Assembly: GCA_026770585.1 (NCBI GenBank)
Contig: MU646396.1
Span: 563,228 to 574,956, forward strand
DNA from: Baffinella frigidus
Taxonomy: Eukaryota > Cryptophyceae > Cryptomonadales > Baffinellaceae
DNA: 11,729 bases
Direction: 5' to 3'
How positions within the stretch are numbered: the first letter of the stretch is position 1; each line of letters starts with the position of its first letter. The position numbers and the translations under genes were made by a program. This document shows, piece by piece, positions 1 through 6,262 of this stretch. The notes under the pieces were generated by a model, which was given only the letters and a program-made list of their open reading frames with translations, was not told the DNA's origin and did no database searches.

Positions 1-80
1 CCCGAAACCCGAAACCCGAAACCCGAAACCCGAAACCCGAAAGCCGAAACCCGAAACCCGAAAACCGAAACACAAAACCG
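1..80 (+). repeat. CCCGAAA heptamer array in a COQ3 intron
   Basis: About ten copies of CCCGAAA with a few variants (AGCCGAAA, AAAACCGAAA, AAACACAAAA) run up to the acceptor CAG at 81-83, just before the first visible COQ3 exon. It is a one-base variant of the telomere heptamer CCCTAAA and serves here as the end of an intron. The array is interstitial, since coding sequence follows directly. Confidence 0.85.
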
Positions 81-83
81 CAG

Positions 84-3000
84 GAGGGTGAGACATACAC
101 GGTGGTGGTCTGCAGCGAAGTCATCGAGCACGTCTCGGACGTTCCAGAGATGGTCTCGCAGCTCTGCTCCCTGGTACCCTCCCCCGACTATTCTTAAGTT
201 GATATGCTTGGTGTGCGGTGCAAATCCGTCAACTTTGGAGCGGCAACGAGCCTGGTCTCACAGCTCTGCTCCCTGATACCCTTCCCGGCATCCTAGCGCT
301 CTGCCTCACTCGGGTTGGCTCGCGGACTATTCTTATGTTGATATGCTGGGTGCGCGGTACACATCCGTCAACTCTGGAGCAAAAACGAGCCTGGTCTCAC
401 AGCGGCACCCTTCCTTCCCCGCGTGATATGGGAGCCATTGGAGCTTTTTTGAGGATAATACGGTCGCCCGGACACATGTATGCCCAGAGGCGGATATGCA
501 TACCGCGCCAGAGGGCTTGAAACCATCACTTTTGACATCTTTCAGGGGAAATCCCTTAAATACTTAAGTCAACGACGCCAGATCTGGCGTGGATAAGACG
601 TCGGTTTCCTTCGAGCCCTCTGGCGTGGTAACGAGTGTGCGCGCAGGTCGCGGACGGTGGGGGGGCATCACGACCATATCTCGTGTGTGCAACTAGCGGT
701 CTCGTTCATATCTCGGGTGCACAACCAGCGGTCTCATCCATACTGAGTGTGCACAGCTAGCGGTCTTGTCCATAACGAGTGTGCCTTCAGGCTGAGGACG
801 TTTGGGGGGCTGTGCATCCCGACAACCAACCGCACTAAGCGAGTGGTCTCGTCCATACTAAGTGTACGCAACCAGCGGTCTCGTCCACATCGGCGCCCTC
901 AAATACTCAAAACCAACGGTGTGTATGGAGGTCGACGTTAGGTCGCGGACGGTGGGGGAACCTAATTCCTAACCCCTAGCGCAGGTCGAAGAATGCGGGG
1001 GCCTGTGCATCACGACGCCCAACCGCACGAATCTAGTGGTCTCGTCCATATCGAGTGTGCGTGACTAGCAGTCTCGTCCATAATGAAGAGGTCTCGTCCC
1101 TAACGAGTGTGCCTTCAGGTCGAAGAAGGCGGGGGGCTGTGCATCACGACGATCAACCGCACACACCTCTCGTACGGCCTCGGGGTCCTCCTCGCCGAAA
1201 ACATCCTCGGCCTGGTCAACCCCTAACCCCTAACCCCCAAACCCTAACCCCCAAACCCTGAATCCTGAACCCTCAACCCTACACCCTACACCCTACACCG
1301 AAAATGCTGAAGAGGGTCCTCCTCGGCGAGGACATCCTCGGCCCGGTCTCGTCCCGTCTCAAGCCTACACCCGAAACCCTGAACCATAAACCCTGACGCC
1401 ACACGAGTTTCAAACTGCTTGGCGTCCTCCTCGTGGAAAGCATCCTCGGCCTGGTCCTACACCCTACACCCTACACCCTACACCCTCGTTTTAATTTGAA
1501 TCAAAACCACACGACCTGAACCCTGAACCCTGAAACCCTATAGCCACACGCGCTTCAAACTCGGCCCTGAGCGTGACTGACTGACGCTCAACTCAGAAGC
1601 AGGTACCTAAACCCCAAGCCCTAAACCTCACACCCTTTACCCTCACCCCACACCCCAAACCCTAAACCCCAACCAATAAACTTTCAACCCCAAACCCGAA
1701 ATCAGGTACCGAAAGGGACGCACGACTGGGCGAAATTCGTGACCCCCGAGGAACTCACGCGTCTCCTCGCAGCCAACGGCTTCCGGTACCAAACACGTCG
1801 GTCCATTTATGTTCGTGGTACTAATTAACAATTGCGCGGTACACAGACGTGTCATTTGCCGACGTTTCGGAGAAGTTCGTGCCCCCCGAGGAGCTCACGC
1901 GCCTCCTCGCCTCCAACGGCTTTCGGTACCCTCTACAAATTGACGTCCTGGAACCAATCACCTCGTAACCTCGAAAGGTCAAGAACCGGCAAGTCTTCCC
2001 GGATTCGCTCTTTCTTTTCTCAATTGCACACAGGGTTAGAGTTAGGGGTTGGGGGAAACAAATCAGATTGATCATCCCGAATCACGATTCCTCCCGTGGA
2101 CTCGGAGCCTCTCAACCCTAAACCCTAATCATTCAAACCTCAACCCTCAACCCTCAACCCTCAACCCTAAAAACTAAACCCTCAATCCTCAACACAAAAC
2201 CCTAAACCCTAAACCCCAAACCTTAAAACCTAATCCCGAAACCTTAAACCCTAACCCCGAAGCCCTAACTCCTAACCCCCAACCCCTACACCAGGGTCAC
2301 GCACGTGGTCGGCGCTGCGTACAGCCCCCAAAATCCTGAACCCTAATCCCGAAACCCTAAACCCTACACCCCAAACCCTAACCCTGAAACCCGAAACACT
2401 AAACCCTAAACCAGGGTCACGCGCGTGGGTCATAAAACCTAATCTAGAAACCTTAAACCCCAAACTCTAACCCCTAGACCCTTACCCCGAACCCGACAAC
2501 AGGGTGACGCGCGTGATCGGAGCAGCGTACAACCCCCTCATCGACTCGTGGTCTACAACACCCGACCGGTGCGTTCCCTCTGCCTCATCACGATTTACCC
2601 CGAATACAGTCGATCTAAGGGCCCGAGGCGGGCTCGTTCTCGACCAGGTCCGCACACCCCTGCCCACACCTCCTCATCTTCCTTCAACGCCCACTCGAGG
2701 CGAGAGGAAGGACTATTTTTTAAACCCAGTTCTTTCTAAAAGTCGTGGGGAGGTCTTTTTACCCAGGCTCACACCGTGAATAACGTGACCAATGCTGGTA
2801 CAAAACTAGGTCGGGGCACTACACGACATTTACAAACAAGTGCCTTTTCTGGCCGCGAGTGGGCAGAGCAGAGCGCCTCTTTTGGTCTTTCCTGGACCTA
2901 GCGTGGCGCGTCCCTGGGCAAAACGCTAGCTGCCTCGCGCGTTTTGTACCTTCCCTGATAATCGGCTGAATGACTCCATTGCCAGTACTAAACTCCTGAT

Positions 3001-3106
3001 AAATCGAGGCCTATAACCTGTCCTGTGAGGCTGATGTTGAGAACGCGTTGGCGGCAGGAGCGTCAACTATCTGCTCTTCGCCACCCGCGAGCCTCCCCGC
3101 GCCTGA
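84..3106 (+). CDS. COQ3: COQ3/UbiG-type ubiquinone O-methyltransferase, 3' part (five exons, 5' end outside window)
   Basis: Exons: 84-173, 1119-1214, 1706-1785, 2503-2550, 3058-3106 (TGA 3104-3106). All introns are GT-AG and the phases agree (0, 0, 2, 2), giving 120 residues. In order the product shows VVVCSEVIEHV, then GGGLCITTINRT, LGVLLAENILGL, VPKGTHDWAKF, TPEELTRLLAANGF, GAAYNPLIDSW and SVNYLLFATRE. These follow the known COQ3/UbiG order: the SEVIEH motif after the SAM fold, the TINRT segment, the (V)PKGTHxWxKF segment, then YNPLxxxW and VNY near the C-terminus. Family knowledge: the enzyme uses S-adenosylmethionine for both O-methylations of ubiquinone synthesis, at the matrix face of the mitochondrial inner membrane. 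The N-terminal targeting region and glycine-rich SAM motif lie before the window. Between the W of exon 4 and SVNY about five residues usual in the family are missing, so a tiny exon could be hidden in 2551-3057, or the protein is shorter. Decoy copies of exon edges lie in every intron except the last. Identity is firm; exact junctions are inferred. Confidence 0.88.
151..282 (+). repeat. Direct repeat of the COQ3 exon 1 tail and donor, flanking element copy A
   Basis: Bases 151-180 (exon 1 tail plus donor) recur at 253-282 with two changes in 30; CAGCTCTGCTCCCTG is identical at 159-173 and 261-275. The downstream copy has GATACC where the upstream has GGTACC, so its GT donor is destroyed. Between the two lies copy A of the dispersed element. 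A shorter third piece (CTGGTCTCACAGC) lies near 391-404 after copy B. This may be a target-site duplication from insertion of A at the exon 1 junction, or a tandem duplication. Confidence 0.75.
183..252 (+). mobile_element. Dispersed SINE-like element, copy A
   Basis: Core: GACTATTCTTAAGTTGA, then GTGTGCGGTGCAAATCCGTC, then AACTTTGGAGCGG. It carries the inverted pair AAGTTGA (196-202) and TCAACTT (229-235). The stretch GGTGCAAATCC differs in one position from the tRNA B-box consensus GGTTCRANTCC, and GCGG-(7 nt)-CCGT can form a T-arm-like hairpin. No ORF. Related copies lie at 286-400, 3112-3183, 3478-3567, 5398-5495, 8659-8785 and 9128-9245. The repeat family is clear; SINE nature is inferred. 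Confidence 0.65.
286..400 (+). mobile_element. Dispersed SINE-like element, copy B
   Basis: Begins near GGCATCCTAGCGCTCTGCC and TCACTCGGGTTGGC, then GACTATTCTTATGTTGATATGC, the B-box-like GGTACACATCC, CGTCAACTCTGGAGC and AACGAGCCTGG. It lies about 140 bp after copy A in the same orientation. The flanks share ACCCTTCC (278-285 and 407-414), a possible 8-bp target-site duplication, though this is C-rich and could be chance. Confidence 0.65.
641..1118 (+). repeat. Array of degenerate COQ3 exon 2 heads with a ~31-bp minisatellite
   Basis: Exon 2 (from 1119) is preceded by diverged copies of its head. Copy 985-1032 follows an intact acceptor GCAG and still reads VEECGGLCITTPNRT; copy 791-840 follows CTTCAG and reads GGLCIPTTNRT; worn pieces start near 641 and 935 (GGTCGCGGACGGTGGGGG). 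Each copy is followed by a minisatellite with the core GCGGTCTCGTCCATAACGAG and TGTGCACAACTA, about 31 bp per unit (roughly 678-784, 842-896, 1031-1111). The last unit runs into the true acceptor CTTCAG at 1113-1118. Only the copy at 1119 continues into SYGLGVLLAENILGL, so it is taken as the real exon. Confidence 0.75.
1215..1705 (+). repeat. Telomere-like heptamers filling COQ3 intron 2
   Basis: The donor GTCAAC at 1215 runs straight into CCCTAACCCC, CCCTGAA and CCCTACA repeats, which recur at about 1216-1300, 1365-1390, 1453-1490, 1517-1540 and 1605-1700. The intron ends AAATCAG. Echoes of the exon 2 tail interrupt the array. The C-rich strand is the sense strand. Confidence 0.8.
1310..1453 (+). 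pseudogene. Two echoes of the COQ3 exon 2 tail
   Basis: Bases 1312-1348 read VLLGEDILGPV and 1420-1453 read GVLLVESILGL, against GVLLAENILGL at the real exon end. Both keep a GT right after the copied tail (GTCTCG, GTCCTA). They lack the exon head and carry substitutions (A to G, N to D or S, L to P), so they are read as non-functional copies in intron 2. A further shared block, CCACACGNGNTTCAAACT, occurs at about 1389 and 1541. Confidence 0.75.
1870..1925 (+). pseudogene. Echo of COQ3 exon 3 tail
   Basis: Reads EKFVPPEELTRLLASNGF against AKFVTPEELTRLLAANGF of exon 3 (1706-1785), and keeps the same donor context CG/GTACC. The KGTHDW head is absent; upstream is unrelated sequence with a possible acceptor ACACAG ending at 1846. 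An exon from there would be 79 nt with the wrong phase both for replacing exon 3 and for being added after it, so it looks like a decoy rather than an alternative exon. Confidence 0.78.
2105..2500 (+). repeat. Telomere-like repeats in COQ3 intron 3
   Basis: Variants of CCCTAAA, CCCTCAA, CCCGAAA and CCCCAAA cover nearly all of the stretch, broken only by two echoes of the exon 4 head. The intron ends GACAACAG at 2502. Confidence 0.82.
2294..2430 (+). pseudogene. Two echoes of COQ3 exon 4 head
   Basis: 2294-2330 follows an intact ACACCAG and reads VTHVVGAAYSP, against VTRVIGAAYNP at 2504. A second, shorter copy follows AAACCAG near 2412-2414 and keeps only GGTCACGCGCGTG. Neither continues to the IDSW tail. 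Both keep an acceptor and lack a usable donor, so they are decoy 3' splice sites upstream of the real exon. Confidence 0.75.
2551..3057 (+). other. COQ3 intron 4, no telomere-like repeats
   Basis: 507 nt from GTCTAC to GGCGGCAG. Unlike the other introns it contains no heptamer arrays. One piece (2576-2610, CCCTCTGCCTCATC and following) faintly recalls the outer end of the dispersed element. No ORF with recognisable content. A missing small COQ3 exon might lie here. Confidence 0.5.
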
Positions 3107-3111
3107 GGACC

Positions 3112-3183
3112 GCGCTCTCCCCGTCGAAAGTGCACTGATTTGTACCGCACGCCCAGAACGTTGACTTAAGAATAGTCCGAAAA
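3112..3183 (-). mobile_element. SINE-like element copy C with perfect 14-bp target-site duplication
   Basis: The element reads on the minus strand: GGACTATTCTTAAGTC, the GGGCGTGCGGTACAAATC core, then the GTGCACTTTCGACGG end. It is flanked by identical CGCGCCTGAGGACC at 3098-3111 and 3184-3197. The left direct repeat holds the COQ3 stop codon (3104-3106), so the insertion lies five bases beyond the end of the reading frame. C and D form a subfamily (AAATCAGT instead of AAATCCGT). Confidence 0.75.
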
Positions 3184-3206
3184 CGCGCCTGAGGACCTCT
3201 TGCTAG

Positions 3207-3230
3207 AGAGCCTCCACGCGCCTGACGACC
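3207..3230 (+). repeat. Echo of the COQ3 terminal codons and stop
   Basis: GAGCCTCCACGCGCCTGACG at 3207 repeats GAGCCTCCCCGCGCCTGAGG at 3089 with two changes. It repeats the last codons and stop of COQ3. More pieces of GCGCCTGANGACC lie at about 3187, 3219 and 3450. Confidence 0.6.
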
Positions 3231-3254
3231 GGAGAAAAGTGCGACCGGCGAAAA

Positions 3255-3281
3255 TTTCAATCCGTTTATTATGGATTGAAA
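3255..3281. repeat. 9-bp perfect hairpin
   Basis: TTTCAATCC (3255-3263) and GGATTGAAA (3273-3281) pair perfectly around a 9-nt loop. It lies about 150 bases beyond the COQ3 stop, and might mark the transcript end or be part of the adjacent hairpin element. Confidence 0.6.
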
Positions 3282-3303
3282 CCAATATGGCCCGCATGTT
3301 GTT

Positions 3304-3384
3304 CCTTCCGTAAAGGCCTTGTACGACTAGGACCGAAAACGCCACGGCCGCTGAATTCTAGTCGGACAAGGCCTTCTCGGAAGG
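3304..3384. repeat. Long inverted repeat (27-bp arms), MITE-like
   Basis: Arm 3304-3330 (CCTTCCGTAAAGGCCTTGTA, then CGACTAG) matches the reverse complement of 3358-3384 in 24 of 27 positions, with a 27-nt loop. Weaker pairing continues outward (CCGCATGT against ACATGTGG). No ORF and no clear target-site duplication. It may be a small inverted-repeat element or a recoded hairpin between the convergent genes. Confidence 0.65.
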
Positions 3385-3477
3385 GGATACATGTGGATGG
3401 TGGGCATGTCGATTTCGATGCGAGTAAACGTGGTGTTGCGGGCCTAACCGCGCCTGACGACCTCTCTCTCGTCGCCC

Positions 3478-3567
3478 GAGGACCGCTCTCTCTGCCTCCA
3501 ATGTGGACTGATTTGTACCGCACGCCCAGAAGGTCAACTTAAGAATAGTCCGGGAACGCGAGTGAGA
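3478..3567 (-). mobile_element. SINE-like element copy D with perfect 14-bp target-site duplication
   Basis: Same subfamily as copy C: on the plus strand it reads CTGATTTGTACCGCACGCCC, then AGAAGGTCAACTTAAGAATAGTCC. It is flanked by identical CTCTCTCGTCGCCC at 3464-3477 and 3568-3581. Two independent copies with 14-bp direct repeats of different sequence strongly favour insertion by a target-duplicating mechanism. Confidence 0.75.
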
Positions 3568-3581
3568 CTCTCTCGTCGCCC

Positions 3582-3809
3582 CTGCTCAGACTCAGTCTCG
3601 GTGGGGGTGCAGACATGGCGGCCGTGGTGCTATTAACACGGTCTCGCTAAATGCCACGCGGGCCACGCTATCCCTGAAGGCCAATGTATCCCTGAAGTGG
3701 ACACGAGCGGGTCGAAAACGCCCCGCAGAGGTCCAAGGCAGGTCCTAGGGCCCTACCGTAGGGTGTATCAGCCTACTGGCTCATACGGCCATCATATATT
3801 CCCATCAGT
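3582..3809. other. Spacer between convergent genes
   Basis: No convincing ORF, RNA gene or repeat was seen. It lies between the COQ3 3' end and the duplicated 3' end of the minus-strand gene. Confidence 0.4.
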
Positions 3810-4080
3810 TAGAAACATGCGTTTTTTCAGATTATTCAGATCGCAACCACCACAGCCACACAACACCCTATCGAGGAGGCCTTTCCCAGGGCTTACATGT
3901 ACATGTACACCATAACTCCCAGCTCCTCCGGATTCCGACTTGTGAGAGTGAGAGACTTTTAGAAACATCAGTTTATTCAGATCGCAGCCACCATAGCCAC
4001 CATTAATACCCTCTCCAAGAGGCCTTTTCCGACCAGGAAAAGTTGACCTACACCATAACGCCCAGCTCCTCAGGATTCCG
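3810..4080 (-). repeat. Diverged tandem duplication of the minus gene's 3' end
   Basis: Read on the minus strand, a unit of about 130 bp (4080 down to ~3953) is repeated (about 3941 down to 3810). Both start GGAATCC then GGAGCTGG (or GAGGAGCTGGG) GTTATGGTGTA, continue with GGCCTC and a GGTGGCTGCGATCTGAATAA-like block, and end ATGTTTCTAA. The first unit carries the stop codon (4050-4048); in the second the reading runs three codons further to a TAA within TGTAA. Confidence 0.75.
3972..3977 (-). terminator. Possible polyadenylation signal AATAAA
   Basis: AATAAA on the minus strand, 71 bases after the stop codon of the minus gene. The tandem duplicate has AATAAT at the matching place, and a TGTAA (the usual signal in chlorophycean algae) near 3897. 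Which, if any, is used cannot be told from sequence. Confidence 0.35.
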
Positions 4081-6114
4081 CGGAGAGAGGTAGCCAGAGC
4101 CGCGCCACGCCTCCTGCCCCGCAACCTCAGGTTGGCTTCGGCGTCGATCCGGGATAACCGCACGCTTTTCTCTCTCGTGAGGACTCTCGTGCGGAGAGCG
4201 AGAAAGAGCCGTTTGCGGCGAGCGAACCGCCCTTGGAGCCATTCTCTGTGACATTTGAGCGATTCCCTGTGGGGACTCCCTTTGAGCCATTCCCTGCGTC
4301 CATCCTCCTCCGCGCTGATCTCGAAGGCCCGCCTCGCTCCCCTGACCACTTTCGCCAAGGTTGATCCTCTCTGGGCGGCGGTCCGACGCGGGCCCGTCCC
4401 ACCTCTTCTCCCCCCGGCCCGCCTCATAACCAACCCGAGGCTCATAACCAGATCGACCCGCCTCATAACCTGACCCCGCCAGATGCCCGTGCGCGCGCCC
4501 CGCGGCCTCTGCCGACGCGTGGCTGGGCGCGTGGGCGGCGCGCGGCGCGCGGCTGTGTCGCTGCGCCATGGCGGGAGCGGGGCTGCCCGTGATGGAGTAG
4601 GCGTGGGCGTCCAGCCCAGGACGGGAAGGTTGCGCTGTCTCCTTCATGGTGGGCTGCGCCGCGTGCGCCTCGGGCCAGCTGTGCGCGTCGCTCCCGCTAT
4701 TGCGGCTGTCGTTGCTCCCACAGGTTATGGCGGCGATGCGGCGCAGCTCTTCTGAGAAGACCAGCCCCACATCCTGCTCAGCGGAGAGGCACGCTCTTTA
4801 GGCTTTCGGGTTTTGGGTTTCGGGTTTCGGGTTTCGGGCGCAGGCTTCAGGGTTTATGGTATTTTGGGTTCAGAGAGCACCTTGCTGAGCGGCGACGGAA
4901 ACGAAGCCTCTTCGCACCGCTCCCCGCCCCGCCCCACCCCAGCTGGAGCTGCGAGCGGGGTGGAAGGGGAAGCAGCGAGTAACGCGAGTGCTGTTCGGTC
5001 CCCAGGGGGGCCTGTGGCGATCTTCCTCCACGTCTGTCCCGCCTGCTTTTGGGTTTGGGGTTTGGGATTCGGGATTTGGGGTTTGGTTGTTAGGGGATAG
5101 GGGTTAGGAGTCAAGGTTCAGGGTTCAGGGTTAAGGGTTTAGGGTTTAGGGTTTAGGGTCTAGGGTTTAGGGTTTAGGGTCTAGGGTTCAGGGTTCAGGG
5201 TGTGGATTGGAGGAGGACACGGGCGGGGGCGGGCAATTGTGGCATAGTCTCTCGCGCGGCGGCTGGGCTCATGCATTTTAACGGCTGGATTGCGTGTTCG
5301 TTACAATACACCGACGTGGCTCTTCGGTGGCTCTGGGCTGAATCGGCATCCCAGAATCCTGAGCGCTGTCTCAGCCTATTTGGGCTCACCAATTTGTTCA
5401 GCCCGGGCGCTGTCCCGCTCCAAAGTTGACGAATCCGCACCGCACACCCAGCTTGTCAACTTGAGAACAGTCGGCCAACCCGAGTGAGGCAGATCTAGGG
5501 GTGCGGATGGCGCTTCGAACCGCGATCGCCCGCCGTAGCTGGTCCTTGAGCTCCGCCACCAGCATATCCTGTCCCCCTCCAGCCACGCCCTCCCCGGCTC
5601 CTGTGCCCCCATCCACCCTGCTCTTGCCACGCGCCCCGTGACCCGTCCCCCGAGCAGCGTCGCCTTCTTGAAGAGTGGAACGCGCGTGGACGCGCCAGAG
5701 AGAAAACGCGGCGCGGGCGGAGCGCGTGGCGCGAAAAGTCTCCAGGCACCCTCCCACGCGCGAGTGAAGCCGCACCAAGCTTGACGCACAGGCACCGTCC
5801 TCATCTTGGCCGGGACCTTCGAGGGAGCCCAGTGCTGCTGCAGCGCGCCGGTAGTGCCCCATCGCCGCCCGTGCCAACCCCACGCTTGTGCCCGGTGCCC
5901 CCACACCCTCATACGGCACCGCGATGTGTGTGCCGCCGCGGAGGACGACGGCAGGTGGCGTTGCGGCCGCCGTCGTGGGAGGCAAGTCGCGAGCCGGCGA
6001 GAGCGAGCACATGGGCGAAGCGGTGCCGTCATGGTGGCATTGAGCCGCGAGGTTGGTGCGTGCGGGCGAGGACCACTGCTGCGGCGGCTGGTTCTCAGCG
6101 TCCTCGTGCTGCAT
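4048..6114 (-). CDS. Unrecognised protein, three or four exons, basic and low-complexity C-terminal half
   Basis: Proposed exons on the minus strand: 6114-5521 (ATG at 6114, 198 codons, donor GTTCGA), an optional 5262-5221 (14 codons), 5042-4881 (54 codons, acceptor AAAAGCAG, donor GTGCTC) and 4773-4048 (241 codons plus TAG, acceptor TGAGCAG). All junctions are phase 0, with or without the small exon, giving about 493 or 507 residues. Exon 1 holds a helical stretch (CLETFRATRSARAAFSLWRV, about residues 115-135) and ends in MLVAELKDQLRRAIA, a likely coiled coil. The last exon starts VFSEELRRIAAITCG and is then disordered, with GYEAGR/GYEPRV repeats and SPQGIAQ/MAQR repeats. Its introns carry the C-rich heptamers in sense, as in the two plus genes, which supports the strand. 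I recognise no domain. The head-to-head start with the Dpy-30/GAF gene hints at co-expression. Overlapping frames are also open because of high GC, so exon 1 is less certain than exons 3 and 4. Confidence 0.55.
4774..4880 (-). repeat. Intron of the minus gene made of telomere-like heptamers
   Basis: 107-nt intron: GTGCTC donor, CCCTGAA, then runs of CCCGAAA and CCCAAAA on the minus strand, ending in a CGCTGAGCAG acceptor. On the plus strand it appears as GGGTTTCGGG repeats. This inversion relative to the rest of the window matches the coding strand. Confidence 0.75.
5043..5205 (-). repeat. TTTAGGG (CCCTAAA on minus) telomere-type array
   Basis: The plus strand shows GGGTTTAGGGTTTAGGG and GGGTTCAGGG repeats, the reverse of the orientation elsewhere. 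It fills the intron of the minus gene before exon 5042-4881 and ends in CCAAAAGCAG on the minus strand. About 5110-5200 is the longest run of canonical TTTAGGG units here. Confidence 0.85.
5398..5495 (-). mobile_element. SINE-like element copy E
   Basis: On the minus strand: CTGCCTCACTCGGGTTGGC, then CGACTGTTCTCAAGTTGAC, GTGTGCGGTGCGGATTCGTC, AACTTTGGAGCGGGAC. AAGTTGAC and GTCAACTT form a perfect 8-bp inverted pair. It lies in intron 1 of the minus gene, in sense. Beyond the core it shares an ACCAAATT/AACAAATTGG segment with copy G. I found no target-site duplication. Confidence 0.65.
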
Positions 6115-6262
6115 TGTCGCGGAGACGCGAACGATGATCTGCGCCACACGCCGGTTCAATTTTCAAAATGAAATTCCAAAAGTCGACAAGTCCACTTTTG
6201 AAAGTGGCGGTCGTTGGAGCCATTGAGTCCAACGGCAGGCCCCCAGCGCTCTCCCCTCCATC
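6115..6262. promoter_or_regulatory. Head-to-head intergenic region, putative bidirectional promoter
   Basis: 148 bp between the minus-strand ATG (6114-6112) and the plus-strand ATG (6263-6265). The centre (6155-6205) is an AT-rich island in GC-rich DNA. It holds the near-perfect palindrome CCACTTT-TG-AAAGTGG (6192-6207), and CAAAAGT (6177-6183) paired with ACTTTTG (6194-6200). No clear TATA box. The palindrome is a natural candidate for a dimeric transcription factor site; this is inference. Confidence 0.5.

Noticed and set aside
1-80. Chromosome end (true telomere)
   Set aside because: The units are mostly CCCGAAA rather than pure CCCTAAA, and coding sequence follows an acceptor directly. 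Similar arrays occur throughout the window inside introns.
186-250. Hammerhead ribozyme in the dispersed element
   Set aside because: The conserved CUGAUGA and GAAA core does not occur in the right order in any copy.
183-252. A complete tRNA gene
   Set aside because: Only a T-arm/B-box-like part is present; no cloverleaf, anticodon arm or acceptor stem could be built.
641-1118. CRISPR-like array (spaced ~31-bp repeats)
   Set aside because: The units are adjacent or mixed with exon copies, spacers are not unique, and the context is a eukaryotic intron.
2551-2860. Overlapping ORFs of 61-91 codons
   Set aside because: They extend COQ3 exon 4 past its donor or lie antisense to it; the content does not match the family after the DSW position.
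3792-4466. A 224-codon minus-strand ORF
   Set aside because: It overlaps the better-supported last exon of the minus gene in another frame and reads through the tandem-duplicated 3' end; no splice or homology support.
5781-6171. Two plus-strand ORFs of about 120 codons
   Set aside because: Arg/Pro/Ala-rich shadows of the minus-strand exon 1 in GC-rich DNA, with no domain-like content.
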